Assembly (NCBI GenBank): GCA_017938645.1
Contig: JAGBBE010000075.1
Span: 41,688-105,687, forward strand
DNA length: 64,000 bases
Reading direction: 5' to 3'
DNA from: Clostridia bacterium
Lineage (GTDB): Bacteria > Bacillota_A > Clostridia > Christensenellales > Aristaeellaceae
A model generated the notes under the pieces. That model had not been told where the DNA came from. It did no database searches and saw only the letters and a program-made list of their open reading frames with translations. Shown piece after piece: positions 1-8,167 of the stretch. Position 1 is the first letter of the stretch, and each line of letters opens with the position of its first letter. The position numbers were made by a program, and so were the translations under genes.

Positions 1-1011
1 TACGGCGTGAAACCGGAAAATTTCATCATCGTCAGCGTCCACACGCACACCGGCCCCTCGGTCAAGTATCACGAAGGCTGCGGCTATCCCGACCCGGACT
101 ATGTGTCCACCGTGGCCGGACGCATCTGCAGCGCCGTCGACGAAGCCTATGCCGATCTTGCGGAGGTCACGAACCTTTCGCATGTCTCCCTTCCGCTGGA
201 GGGCGATTACATCTACAACCGCGCCAATCCCGACGGCCCGGTCGACCGCACCGTGCGCGGACTGATCTTTGACCGCGCCGGCAAAAAGCCCATCGCCGCC
301 GTCAGCGCCGCCTGCCACTGCGTCTTCCGCCGCATTTCCACCGCCATCAGCGCAGACCTTGCCGGCGAAGTGAACGCCTTCATGGCTGAAAAGGGCTATG
401 AAAGCCTGTTCTTAAACGGCCTGTGCGGCGACATTGACCCGTGGAAGCCCACGCCGGAGCGCACCACCGAATGCGCGAAGCTCATCACCGATACCTTCAT
501 GGCCGGTCAGACCGCTTTGCCGCTGACACTCAAAACCGGCGCAATCCCCTTTACCCTGCGCCTGACCCCCGTAACGGCGGACGACATCCGCTCCGCCGCG
601 CTGGTCGCCGTGGAAAACGCCGGAGGCGAGGATCAGCCTGCGGCAAAGGTGGCGCTGATCTGGAAAGAGGAAATGCTGGAAAAGCTCGACCGTCTTTCCT
701 GCGAAGAACGCATTTCCGTGAAATACGCCGTCATCGGCGGCCTGCCCGTGATCGCGCTGCCCTTTGAGGGCTTCACCGTGATCGGCATGGAGATCCGCGA
801 CATTCTGGGCCGCCAGGACGCGCTGACCCTCGGCTGCGCCGAAGAACTGCTCGGCTATCTGCCCACGCGCGACGATATCAAACGCGGCGCGTACGCTGCG
901 CTCGAATCCACCTTCCTGTACAAACGCCTCCCCGTCGTTCCCGGCGAGGCCGAACGGCTGGGCGAGGAAATGGGAAAGGAGCTGAAAAAGATCCTTGATG
1001 AAAACCATTGA
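1..1011 (+). CDS. Neutral/alkaline ceramidase-like hydrolase, 5' truncated
   Basis: The reading frame is already open at base 1, so the start lies outside the window; the first in-window start-like codon is GTG at 7. Motifs fit the N-terminal domain of neutral/alkaline non-lysosomal ceramidases: an early HTHTGP (the family's metal-binding HTHSGP), then PVD.TV, an ACHCV segment with ISADLAGE, and LCGDIDPW near residue 140. In the family these surround a zinc-dependent amidase site. At 334 visible residues it is much shorter than full ceramidases and shows no C-terminal Ig-like domain, so the true substrate is unknown. No membrane segment is visible. Its stop codon overlaps the start of the ROK regulator by 14 bases, implying co-transcription. 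Confidence 0.6.
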   Translation, partial: YGVKPENFIIVSVHTHTGPSVKYHEGCGYPDPDYVSTVAGRICSAVDEAYADLAEVTNLSHVSLPLEGDYIYNRANPDGPVDRTVRGLIFDRAGKKPIAAVSAACHCVFRRISTAISADLAGEVNAFMAEKGYESLFLNGLCGDIDPWKPTPERTTECAKLITDTFMAGQTALPLTLKTGAIPFTLRLTPVTADDIRSAALVAVENAGGEDQPAAKVALIWKEEMLEKLDRLSCEERISVKYAVIGGLPVIALPFEGFTVIGMEIRDILGRQDALTLGCAEELLGYLPTRDDIKRGAYAALESTFLYKRLPVVPGEAERLGEEMGKELKKILDENH

Positions 1012-2143
1012 TCAGTCCTCCATCCGCAAGCAGAACGTGCGGCGCATTCTGGACCTGCTGTCCAACACGCCGGAGATGACGCGCAACGCGCTGGCCGAAC
1101 AGACCGGCCTGAGCCTGATGACGGTATCCAATCTGGTGGAACTGCTCAAGAGCCATGAAGTGCTCTCCTTCGCCACGGTTGCGCGCACCGAGCCCCGCGC
1201 CTCCGGCCGCAAGGCGGAGATCATCACGCTCTCCAGCGAGAAGCATGCATGGCTGGTGCTGGAAATCAACAATTACAATTTCCGCTACACCCTGCTGGGC
1301 TTCAACCAGCAGACTCTTGGCAGGGGCTGCGCCTGCGTAAACGGCAGCCCGGATGATTTCGTCGACCAGCTCACCGCCTTTGCCCGGGAAATCCGCGAGC
1401 GTATCACCGCCTCGCTCGGCGGACGCAATCTGCTGGGCGTGGCCATCATCACCCCGGACTCCTACAACAAGGACAGCGATACGCTGCTGACCTATCATCT
1501 GCCCAAAAAGCTGAGCTTTACGGCGCTCAAGCAGCTTTTGCGCGAAAACCTCGGCGACTATCACTACATCGCCGACAAAAACGTCAAGTATGCCGTGCGC
1601 GCCTTCCCGGTGCTTCTGGAGCATGCCAACTATCCGCTGTTCTATTTCCTGTGCGTGGGCGAGGTGCTGGGCGGAGCCGTAATGCACAACGACTCTCTGA
1701 TCTACGGCCGCAACCATTCCTTCGGCGACGCAGGGCTCTACAGCGATCCCACCGGCGTGTCTTACGACAGTCAGCTGGCGCTGGGCGCGTTTGCCCGGGA
1801 ACTCGGACTGGCCGATATCAGCTACGACGCCTTCCGCACCGCCGCCGAAAGCAACCCCGACCGCTACTGGGAGGTGCTCAGCCGCTTTGCCGACAAAACC
1901 GCTGAGCTCATGGCCGAGCTGGTGCGTCACTTCGATCCCGACCACGCCGTGATCGACTGCCGCTATGCCCATCCCTTTGCCGCGCGTTATCTGGATGCGC
2001 TGCGCGAAGGCCTTGCACGCCGGATGTCCGGCACAGGCCGCGTGCTGCCGGATTTCTCGCTGGTGCCCGTCAGCCCCAGCATCGTCCTCTCCGGCGCAGT
2101 TCACGCGCTGCAGCTGGAATGGATCGAACAGATCATCAACTGA
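998..2143 (+). CDS. ROK-family transcriptional regulator (NagC/XylR type)
   Basis: 381 residues. The N-terminus (about residues 13-60) is a winged helix-turn-helix with NALAEQTGLSLMTVSNLVE as recognition segment; the rest is a ROK/sugar-kinase-like fold. The ROK zinc cluster (CxCGxxGC) is not visible, so ligand binding without kinase activity is likely. Known relatives are sugar-responsive repressors. The start is the ATG at 998; a TTG directly before it would also be in frame. It overlaps the ceramidase-like gene and ends just before a terminator hairpin. Regulation of the upstream hydrolase gene(s) is inferred from position only. Confidence 0.8.
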   Translation: MKTIDQSSIRKQNVRRILDLLSNTPEMTRNALAEQTGLSLMTVSNLVELLKSHEVLSFATVARTEPRASGRKAEIITLSSEKHAWLVLEINNYNFRYTLLGFNQQTLGRGCACVNGSPDDFVDQLTAFAREIRERITASLGGRNLLGVAIITPDSYNKDSDTLLTYHLPKKLSFTALKQLLRENLGDYHYIADKNVKYAVRAFPVLLEHANYPLFYFLCVGEVLGGAVMHNDSLIYGRNHSFGDAGLYSDPTGVSYDSQLALGAFARELGLADISYDAFRTAAESNPDRYWEVLSRFADKTAELMAELVRHFDPDHAVIDCRYAHPFAARYLDALREGLARRMSGTGRVLPDFSLVPVSPSIVLSGAVHALQLEWIEQIIN

Positions 2144-2148
2144 CATAA

Positions 2149-2176
2149 AAGCATCCCCTTCAAAAAGGGGATGCTT
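2149..2176 (+). terminator. Terminator hairpin after ROK regulator
   Basis: AAGCATCCCC and GGGGATGCTT form a 10-bp stem with an A-rich loop six bases after the regulator stop codon. The same 24-base hairpin recurs at 2349-2372, on the other side of a repeat element. Confidence 0.65.
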
Positions 2177-2348
2177 CAGACTGTCGATAAACCCTTTGGG
2201 GTGGTATTGGAGGGGCCGCGGCCCCTCTGATTTTCAATCGTATCGACCGGCTTTGCCGGTCGGGCGGGGCTTTTTCGTGCTTGCACGAAAACATTCCACC
2301 AGTATTTGGCGGAAAAGATCGCCATAGGCGAGCTTTTTCGACACGCTG
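2177..2348 (+). repeat. Family A interspersed repeat, copy 1 (172 bp)
   Basis: Non-coding element whose ends are imperfect inverted repeats: CAGACTGTCGATAAA at the left and, on the other strand, CAGCGTGTCGAAAAA from the right. It contains three hairpins: GAGGGGCC/GGCCCCTC, GACCGGC-TTT-GCCGGTC and TTTTCGTGC/GCACGAAAA. A reverse-oriented copy of exactly the same length lies at 29058-29229 and a partial copy near 60016. Identical terminator hairpins abut both ends. No transposase is visible, so it resembles a MITE or REP-like element. Confidence 0.8.
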
Positions 2349-2376
2349 GCATCCCCTTCAAAAAGGGGATGCTTTT
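2349..2376 (-). terminator. Terminator hairpin shared with lysine methylase gene
   Basis: GCATCCCC/GGGGATGC stem, identical to the hairpin at 2151-2174 and lying seven bases past the stop of the minus-strand methylase gene. The T-run (2373-2377) is on the plus side, so it may act in both directions. Confidence 0.6.
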
Positions 2377-2382
2377 TCAGAT

Positions 2383-3552
2383 TCACAGGCTGATCAGATC
2401 ATGGATTTTTTCCCAATCGTCGCAGCCCAGACGCTTGAGCATGTGCGCCGCATACCGGTCAAACGCCGTATGGTCGATCAGGCGGAAGGCTGCGGCAGCT
2501 ACGTCCACAAAGTCAGACGTTTCCGTTTTGTCCCACAGCCAGCCGATGCCCAGAAAACGCAAAAGCGCATACACCGCGCACAGGGCAACAAATTCGTCGC
2601 GCAGGCTTTCAGGACGATCCTGGAAAGGAAACTGCACAAAAAACATATGGTTGACCAGCATGTGCTCAAACCAGATATCCCACTTGGGATAGGCGGTCTC
2701 AAAATGGGCGCGCGCCCGGGCATAGCGCTGGAAGGAACCTTCATCCTCTCCAAAATACGCAAGCGCCGCCTCGCCGTATTCGCGGATGCTCACGCTGCGT
2801 TCATCCAGCAGCGCCAGCATTCCTCTGGCCACCTCGAGGCCAAAGTTCAGCTGCCCCTGCGCCAGCTCCTGCGGCTGCAAAGGACGGATGCGCCTCTGTC
2901 CCAGCAGAAGCCGCTGCACCTGATGCTCGTCCCGTTCGGCCAGCGCCTCGTCCAAAGCCCACAGTGCGTGACCCATGGCCATCAGCCGCTGCGGAAGCGG
3001 AAGCGCCTGCTGCTGCATCTGACGGATCAGCCACAGCCGGATCTCCTGCGCGCGTCCGAGGGTTTCAAAGTGCACCTCGCGTTCAGACGAATCCGGCAGC
3101 TTCAGCGTCAGCATCCGTTTTTCAAAGGCAATCGGCTCGTCACGGGAAAACAGAAGCTCCAGCACGCCTTCGCAGCTGTTGGCGCAGGAACACTCGCTCG
3201 CGCCGTCCAGACGCGCGCCGCGCGGGTACAGCCTGCATACGCTGGAGAGCACCTCCTCACCCATCTCCGCATGCAGCCAGCAGCGGCCGTCGTCCATGCG
3301 CAGCGGACAGTTGCCATCAAAGCGCGGAGAGATCTCCGCATACGATTCCGGCGTGGGATGCAGCTTGATGTGCATCGCACCATCCAGCCTGCGCCGCAAG
3401 TCCGGGCTGCATTCCATGCCCAGCAGGCGGTAATAGTCCTTCAGCGAAAACGAGATGGGCCACCCTACGCAGCACGCCGCGCGGCATGATCCCATCTTGC
3501 AGGTAAAGTGCTCAAAATAATCAGGCACCAGATATTCCCGTTCCTCTTTCAC
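2383..3552 (-). CDS. FliB-like (flagellin) lysine-N-methylase family protein
   Basis: 389 residues. The cysteine-rich N-terminus fits the FliB family: FTCKMGSCRAACCVGWPI, then CPLRMDDGRCWLHAEMG and LSSVCRLYPRGA, a pattern suggesting a metal or Fe-S site. FliB relatives methylate lysines of surface flagellin; no flagellar gene is visible here, so the substrate is open. The start is taken as GTG at 3552, preceded by AAAGGAAGGG. An upstream in-frame ATG at 3582 would sit at or before the predicted transcription start (promoter at 3585-3614), so it is less likely. Transcribed alone. Confidence 0.65.
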   Translation of the reverse strand: MKEEREYLVPDYFEHFTCKMGSCRAACCVGWPISFSLKDYYRLLGMECSPDLRRRLDGAMHIKLHPTPESYAEISPRFDGNCPLRMDDGRCWLHAEMGEEVLSSVCRLYPRGARLDGASECSCANSCEGVLELLFSRDEPIAFEKRMLTLKLPDSSEREVHFETLGRAQEIRLWLIRQMQQQALPLPQRLMAMGHALWALDEALAERDEHQVQRLLLGQRRIRPLQPQELAQGQLNFGLEVARGMLALLDERSVSIREYGEAALAYFGEDEGSFQRYARARAHFETAYPKWDIWFEHMLVNHMFFVQFPFQDRPESLRDEFVALCAVYALLRFLGIGWLWDKTETSDFVDVAAAAFRLIDHTAFDRYAAHMLKRLGCDDWEKIHDLISL

Positions 3553-3584
3553 CCAGGTCCCTTCCTTTGGTTGAATTCGCACGC

Positions 3585-3614
3585 ATTATACACCCTTAAT
3601 AGCGTAATTTTCAA
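3585..3614 (-). promoter_or_regulatory. Promoter of the lysine methylase gene
   Basis: On the minus strand TTGAAA (3614-3609), 18-base spacer, TATAAT (3590-3585). The predicted transcript starts near 3578, which supports the GTG start at 3552. Confidence 0.7.
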
Positions 3615-3627
3615 TCCTTTTGACAAA

Positions 3628-3672
3628 AAAATCCTTTTTCGTCCCACCCCGGAACGAAAAAGGATTTTCGAA
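3628..3672 (-). terminator. Terminator after the ICMT-family gene
   Basis: AATCCTTTTTCGT and ACGAAAAAGGATT form a 13-bp stem; on the minus strand it is followed by a T-run. It ends the symporter-methyltransferase transcript and sits next to the methylase promoter. Confidence 0.7.
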
Positions 3673-3676
3673 TGTT

Positions 3677-4342
3677 TTACCAGACAAACGGAATCATCCG
3701 CCAGCGCACCCTGCGCCGATAGTCCTCGTAGCCGTCCAATTCGCTGACAAGCAGCTTTTCTTCCTCGAAGATGCGCCATGCCATCGCCAGAGGAAACAGA
3801 ACCATCACCGCAAAGCCGATCCACGAGCCCAGCACCAGCGGCATCGCAAGGAACATCGCCGAAGCCGCCATGTACATGGGATGACGAACCACGCCGTACA
3901 GACCCGTGTCCACAAGCTTCTGCCCCTGCTGCACCTTGACCGTGCGCGATACCCATGCATTCTCGCGCATGACCTCGCCGTACAGGCCGTAGCCCGCAAG
4001 CTGCACCACAGCCGCGGCGGCCATCAGCCATCCCGGCACGTCCGTCCAGCCGAATCGGAAATCCACAGCGCTCAGAATGAACGATGCAAAAATCACCAGC
4101 GCCGCCAGTCCCATCACACCCTGCTGGGATTTCTGCTTTTCGCGCCCGTTCAGCCGCTCGCGCAGAAGTCCGGGCGAACGGATCAGCAGCACCGCGCCCA
4201 GAATCAGCATCGGAATGAACAATAGCGCCAGAAACAGCCATGCACCCGGATAATTCACCGTGCCCGCAGGCAGGAACAGAAGCGCCGCGCACATCGCAAA
4301 TCCGCAAACGAACGCCAGCAAAGCCCTGATAAACAGCTTCAT
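3677..4342 (-). CDS. Isoprenylcysteine carboxyl methyltransferase-family membrane protein
   Basis: 221 residues with about five hydrophobic segments. The C-terminal half carries the ICMT/PEMT signature: GLYGVVRHPMYMA around residue 150, then EEEKLLVSELDGYEDYRRRVRWRMIP, with the acidic-aromatic pattern typical of the SAM pocket. Bacterial members are integral-membrane methyltransferases of unknown or lipid substrate. The start is the ATG at 4342, three bases after the symporter stop, so the two genes are one operon. The link between symporter and methyltransferase is positional only. Confidence 0.75.
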   Translation of the reverse strand: MKLFIRALLAFVCGFAMCAALLFLPAGTVNYPGAWLFLALLFIPMLILGAVLLIRSPGLLRERLNGREKQKSQQGVMGLAALVIFASFILSAVDFRFGWTDVPGWLMAAAAVVQLAGYGLYGEVMRENAWVSRTVKVQQGQKLVDTGLYGVVRHPMYMAASAMFLAMPLVLGSWIGFAVMVLFPLAMAWRIFEEEKLLVSELDGYEDYRRRVRWRMIPFVW

Positions 4343-4345
4343 TGA

Positions 4346-5899
4346 TTATGCCTCCTGATCGCCGATGGAGTCCTTTACCGTGACCAGCACCTTGCGCTCG
4401 TAGCAGCTGAACACCTGCTCCACCAGCGCGCGGTCAGGTCTGGGCGTGAGGATGCTCACAACCGGCACAATGATGAGTCCGGCGATCATGCAGAACGCGC
4501 CCGCGTTGATGGGACTCTGAAGAACAGCCGGGAACAGGCCCTTGGCCACGACATTGGCAAGCATCACCACGGTGGAAAAGACAAAGCTCGCCCAGACGCC
4601 CGCCCTGGTGGTGCGCTTCCAGTAGAGGCCGAAGAGGAAGGGCGCCAGGAATGCGCCAGCCAGAGCGCCCCAGCTTACGCCCATGAGCTGGGCGATGAAG
4701 GTGACGCTGGATTTGTACTGAACAATGGCCAGCACCACAGAAATCGCAATGAACACCACAATCAGCGCGCGCATAATCAGAAGCTGTTTCTTTTCGTCCA
4801 GCTCCTTGACGACGGTTCCCTTGATGAAATCAAGCGTCAGCGTCGAGGCGGATGCCAGCACCAGCGAAGACAGCGTGGACATGGAGGCCGACAGCACCAG
4901 AATGACCACGATGGCAATCAGGAAGGTGGAAAGTCCCGAGAGCATGGTGGGAATCACGCTGTCAAAGCCATTGGCGGCGATGTCGATCTGCGCGGAGAAG
5001 AGCCGTCCGAAGCCTCCCAGGAAGTAACAGCCTCCGGCCACGATCAGCGCAAACACGGTGGAAATGATCATGCCCTTGTTGATGGCCTGTTCAGACTTGA
5101 TGGCGTAGAACTTCTGCACCATCTGCGGCAGACCCCAGGTGCCAAGCGAGGTGAGAATTACCACACCCAGCAGGTTGACCGGGTCAGGCCCGAAGAAGGA
5201 CGCGAACACGCCGGGCGTGGAGGACACCGCCGGGTCGGATACCTGACCCAGTTTGTTCAGCGCCTCGAGGAAGCCGCCCTGTCCCTTGAGCACGGCGCCG
5301 ATGACGGCAATGATGCCCACAATCATGATAATGCCCTGAATGAAGTCGTTGATAGCGGTGGCCATGTATCCGCCGGCGATGACGTAGACGCCGGTCAGAA
5401 CCGCCATAACAATGACGCAGATGGAGTAGTCGATGTCAAACGCCATGCCGAACAGGCGGCTGAGGCCGTTGTACAAAGATGCGGTGTAGGGAATGAGGAA
5501 GATGAAGATGATCGCCGAAGCCGCCAGCTTGAGCGCCTTGGAATCGAAGCGCTTTTCGAAGAACTGAGGCATGGTGGCGCTGTCGAGATGCTGGGTCATC
5601 ACGCGGGTGCGGCGTCCAAGCACCGCCCACGCCAGAAGCGAGCCCAGAAGCGCATTGCCAATGCCCGCCCACGTAGCGGCAATGCCGTACTTCCAGCCGA
5701 ACTGACCGGCATAACCCACAAACACAACCGCAGAGAAATACGAGGTGCCGTACGCAAAGGCCGTAAGCCACGGGCCGACGCTGCGTCCGCCCAGCACAAA
5801 GCCATTCACATCCGTCGCATGGCGGCGGCAATACAGGCCGATCCCAATCATAACGCCAAAGAATACCACAAGCATTGACAATTTGATAAACAGATCCAT
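4346..5899 (-). CDS. Sodium:solute symporter (SSS family, PutP-like)
   Basis: 517 residues, strongly hydrophobic with about 13 membrane segments, matching the length and layout of PutP/PanF-type symporters. Segments include FVLGGRSVGPWLTAFAYGTSYFSA in the first two helices and IAGGYMATAINDFIQGIIM near residue 185, the region that contributes sodium and substrate contacts in the family. Substrate cannot be read from sequence; proline or a related small organic solute is plausible. First gene of an operon with the methyltransferase. The start ATG is at 5899 behind GAGGC. Its upstream region runs into a family B repeat. Confidence 0.85.
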   Translation of the reverse strand: MDLFIKLSMLVVFFGVMIGIGLYCRRHATDVNGFVLGGRSVGPWLTAFAYGTSYFSAVVFVGYAGQFGWKYGIAATWAGIGNALLGSLLAWAVLGRRTRVMTQHLDSATMPQFFEKRFDSKALKLAASAIIFIFLIPYTASLYNGLSRLFGMAFDIDYSICVIVMAVLTGVYVIAGGYMATAINDFIQGIIMIVGIIAVIGAVLKGQGGFLEALNKLGQVSDPAVSSTPGVFASFFGPDPVNLLGVVILTSLGTWGLPQMVQKFYAIKSEQAINKGMIISTVFALIVAGGCYFLGGFGRLFSAQIDIAANGFDSVIPTMLSGLSTFLIAIVVILVLSASMSTLSSLVLASASTLTLDFIKGTVVKELDEKKQLLIMRALIVVFIAISVVLAIVQYKSSVTFIAQLMGVSWGALAGAFLAPFLFGLYWKRTTRAGVWASFVFSTVVMLANVVAKGLFPAVLQSPINAGAFCMIAGLIIVPVVSILTPRPDRALVEQVFSCYERKVLVTVKDSIGDQEA

Positions 5900-5940
5900 C
5901 GTAGTGCCTCGCTTTCTCTAATAATTCCTGATTCAACCCG

Positions 5941-6104
5941 TCATCCCGATCACACAAGCGAGCCGGGAGGCCCTCCGGTGCATTCGCTCACCGCAGGTGC
6001 GGCGGTCTTATGTACAAAACCAAACTCTATCGCCCACCCCCGCGAAGCGGTCCGGGGTCCAGGGGCTCAGCCCCTGGTCAGCCCCTGGTCAGCCCCTGGT
6101 TTGG
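5941..6104 (-). repeat. Family B interspersed repeat, longest copy
   Basis: On the minus strand the order is CAGGGGCTGAGCCCCTG, ACCCCGGACCGCTTCGCGGG, a GGTTTTG...AAGACCGCCG segment, and GGCTCGCTTGTGTGATC. The same modules in the same order recur at 36953-37075, with shortened versions at 51393 and 56860. The end nearest the ligase gene has three tandem 11-bp units TCAGCCCCTGG at 6067-6099. Hairpins dominate; no ORF is credible. Confidence 0.75.
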
Positions 6105-7723
6105 GCTTCGACCAGACGGCCTTTGCAGTACTTTTCGCGAAGGACGGGCTTTTCGATCTTGCCGGTGGGATTGCGCGGGACCTTGTCAAAGATCAGCCTG
6201 CGCGGACGCTTGTAGCGCGGAAGCGCTTTGCAGAAGTCGTTGATCTCGTCCTCGGTGCAGTCAAGGCCTTCCTTGATCTCGATGATCGCGGCGGCAATCT
6301 CGCCCAGACGCGCGTCCGGCAGACCGATGACGGCGACGTCCTTGATCTTCTCAAAGCCGCGCAGGAAGTCCTCGATCTGAACGGGATAGAGGTTCTCGCC
6401 GCCGGAGATGACGACGTCCTTCTTGCGGTCAACAAGGTAGATGAAGCCGTCTTCGTCCTGCCTGGCCATATCGCCGGTGTAGAGCCAGCCGTCCCGGAGC
6501 ACTTCGGCGGAAGCCTCGGGATTTTTGTAGTAACACAGCATCACGCCGGGGCCGCGGACGATCAGTTCACCCACATCGCCCTGCGCAACCTCCTGCCCGC
6601 GCTCGTCGACGATTTTCGTCTCCCACAGAGACCCGGGAACGCCGATGGCGCCGACCTTGTGCACGTTTTCCACGCCCAGATGCACGCAGCCGGGGCCGAT
6701 GGATTCGGACAGGCCGTAGTTGGTGTCGTACTGGTGGTTGGGGAAGAGCTTGAGCCAGCGGTTGATGAGGCTGGGCGGCACGGGCTGCGCGCCGATATGC
6801 ATCAGCCGCCACTGATCGAGCATGTAATCGCCGATGCTCACCTTGCCCGCGTCAACAGCGTCAAGCAGATCCTGCGCCCACGGCACGAGCAGCCATACGA
6901 TGGTGCACTTTTCCTCGGATACGGCGCGGAGAATCCACTCAGGCTTCACGCCGCGCAGGAGCACCGCCTTGGAACCAGCCAGCAGGCTTCCGAACCAGTG
7001 CATCTTGGCGCCGGTGTGGTACAGCGGCGGAATGCAGAGGAACACGTCGTCGCGGCTCTGGGAGTGGTGCTTCTGCTCGGTGAGGCAGGAGGACACCAGC
7101 GCACGGTGATTGTGCAGGATGGCCTTGGGAAAGCCCGTGGTGCCGGAAGAAAAATAGATGGCGGCGTAATCGTCGTCGGTGAGGGCAACGGGCGGCGCGG
7201 AGGTGGAGCAGAACTCCACCAGCCGCAGGTAATCCTCGGTGTAATCCGGGCCGTTCTTGCCGACGAAGAACATGGTGCGCAGATGCACTTTGGAAGCGAT
7301 GGCGTCCATGCGGCTGACGAACTCGGGGCCGAAGACCAGAATGTCCACGTCCGCCAGATCGAGACAGTACTCGATTTCATCGGAGGAATAGCGGAAGTTC
7401 ATGGGCACCGCGATGCAGCCCGCCTTGAGAATGCCGAAATACACCGGCAGCCACTCCAGACAGTTCATCATCAGGATGGCCACCTTGGCTCCGCGCGGCG
7501 TTGCGCGGCTTAGGAGAAGGTTGGCGAACTTGTTGGCCTTGCGGTCAAACTCGTTCCACGTCATCTCGCGGCGGTACGGGGTATCGGGGCTGGCGGATGC
7601 AATCAGGTTGAGTTCGCGCCAGGTCACGGCGTTGTCGCGTTCCTCGGAGGGGTTGATCTCCACCAGCGCGGTTTCCGCGCCGTAGAGCCGTGCGTTTCGC
7701 TCCAGAAAATCGATAATAGGCAT
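6089..7723 (-). CDS. Acyl-CoA synthetase (AMP-forming), class I adenylate-forming ligase
   Basis: 544 residues. Family motifs in order: P-loop AIYFSSGTTGFPKA near residue 190, the YGLSE segment (A4), YTGDMARQDEDGFIYLVDR (A7/A8) with KDVVISGGENLYP, and the C-terminal lysine segment NPTGKIEKPV that completes adenylation. Such enzymes activate a carboxylic acid with ATP and load it on CoA; chain length is not readable. The start is the ATG at 7723 behind AAAAGGAGGC. The leader upstream is a T-box, which is unusual for this family. The stop codon (6089-6091) lies inside the first of three 11-bp tandem units of a family B repeat, so the extreme C-terminus is repeat-derived. Confidence 0.85.
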   Translation of the reverse strand: MPIIDFLERNARLYGAETALVEINPSEERDNAVTWRELNLIASASPDTPYRREMTWNEFDRKANKFANLLLSRATPRGAKVAILMMNCLEWLPVYFGILKAGCIAVPMNFRYSSDEIEYCLDLADVDILVFGPEFVSRMDAIASKVHLRTMFFVGKNGPDYTEDYLRLVEFCSTSAPPVALTDDDYAAIYFSSGTTGFPKAILHNHRALVSSCLTEQKHHSQSRDDVFLCIPPLYHTGAKMHWFGSLLAGSKAVLLRGVKPEWILRAVSEEKCTIVWLLVPWAQDLLDAVDAGKVSIGDYMLDQWRLMHIGAQPVPPSLINRWLKLFPNHQYDTNYGLSESIGPGCVHLGVENVHKVGAIGVPGSLWETKIVDERGQEVAQGDVGELIVRGPGVMLCYYKNPEASAEVLRDGWLYTGDMARQDEDGFIYLVDRKKDVVISGGENLYPVQIEDFLRGFEKIKDVAVIGLPDARLGEIAAAIIEIKEGLDCTEDEINDFCKALPRYKRPRRLIFDKVPRNPTGKIEKPVLREKYCKGRLVEAQTRG

Positions 7724-7750
7724 GTGATGCGCCTCCTTTTTCTTCTTCCA

Positions 7751-8023
7751 AAAAAATAACGCCCTCTGCCAAATACAGCAGAGGACGGGATTCATTCCGT
7801 GGTACCACCTCATGTTTACCGCAATATGCGGCCTCGCAGGGCCTATCAGCCCCTGGCGCTGTATCGGGCGCGCCCGTCGCGGTCTACTGGCATAAGCGTT
7901 TGACCCCGCCGCTCAGAAAGGTATTTCCATATCGGCTTCCCGCTGCCTTGCACCACCCGGCAGCTCTCTGAAGGGACAGACCCCGACATGTACTTGGATT
8001 TCGTCATCGCGTTTGGATTTATG
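7751..8023 (-). promoter_or_regulatory. T-box riboswitch leader controlling the acyl-CoA ligase
   Basis: Minus strand. The T-box antiterminator core AGGTGGTACCACGG is at 7810-7797, followed by a terminator hairpin CCTCTGC/GCAGAGG (7784-7763) and a T-run ending at 7751, about 28 bases before the start codon. Stem I is visible: CATGTCGG (7990-7983) pairs with CCGATATG (7935-7928), capped by the AGAGAG bulge and GCTGCC/GGCAGC distal arm with GGTGGTG loop. The AGTA and GAA sides of the specifier loop are present. The specifier lies within GAAATAC (7927-7921); I cannot decide between ATA, TAC and AAT, so the sensed tRNA is unresolved. Confidence 0.9.
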
Positions 8024-8029
8024 GTTGGA

Positions 8030-8058
8030 ACTTTACCACACGCGACAGGGATTGTCAA
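8030..8058 (-). promoter_or_regulatory. Promoter of the T-box transcript
   Basis: Minus strand TTGACA (8058-8053), 17-base spacer, TAAAGT (8035-8030). Predicted start near 8023, giving a leader of about 300 bases. Confidence 0.8.
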
Positions 8059-8095
8059 CAGCCGGAGTGGAAAAAACATTTTCTGTACACATTCA

Positions 8096-8124
8096 TTGCG
8101 CACGGGCCGCTTTTGAAGTATACT
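8096..8124 (+). promoter_or_regulatory. Promoter of the sugar-phosphate cluster
   Basis: TTGCGC (8096-8101), 17-base spacer, TATACT (8119-8124), divergent from the T-box promoter. The -35 match is partial. Confidence 0.6.
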
Positions 8125-8167
8125 GTAACCAACAGGCAACAATTTCAAAAGACGCGAGGTGCAGTTT

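Noticed and set aside
2176..2361. 61-codon ORFs inside both family A repeats that encode similar peptides
   Set aside because: The peptide similarity follows from DNA similarity of the repeat. The hairpins, lack of ribosome binding sites and paired stem changes point to a non-coding element.
5978..7513. 511-codon plus-strand ORF opposite the acyl-CoA ligase
   Set aside because: Mirror of the ligase gene in another frame; the minus strand has all ligase motifs plus a T-box.
7751..8023. Assigning the T-box specifier to one amino acid
   Set aside because: The register in GAAATAC is ambiguous by eye; ATA, TAC and AAT all fit some alignment.
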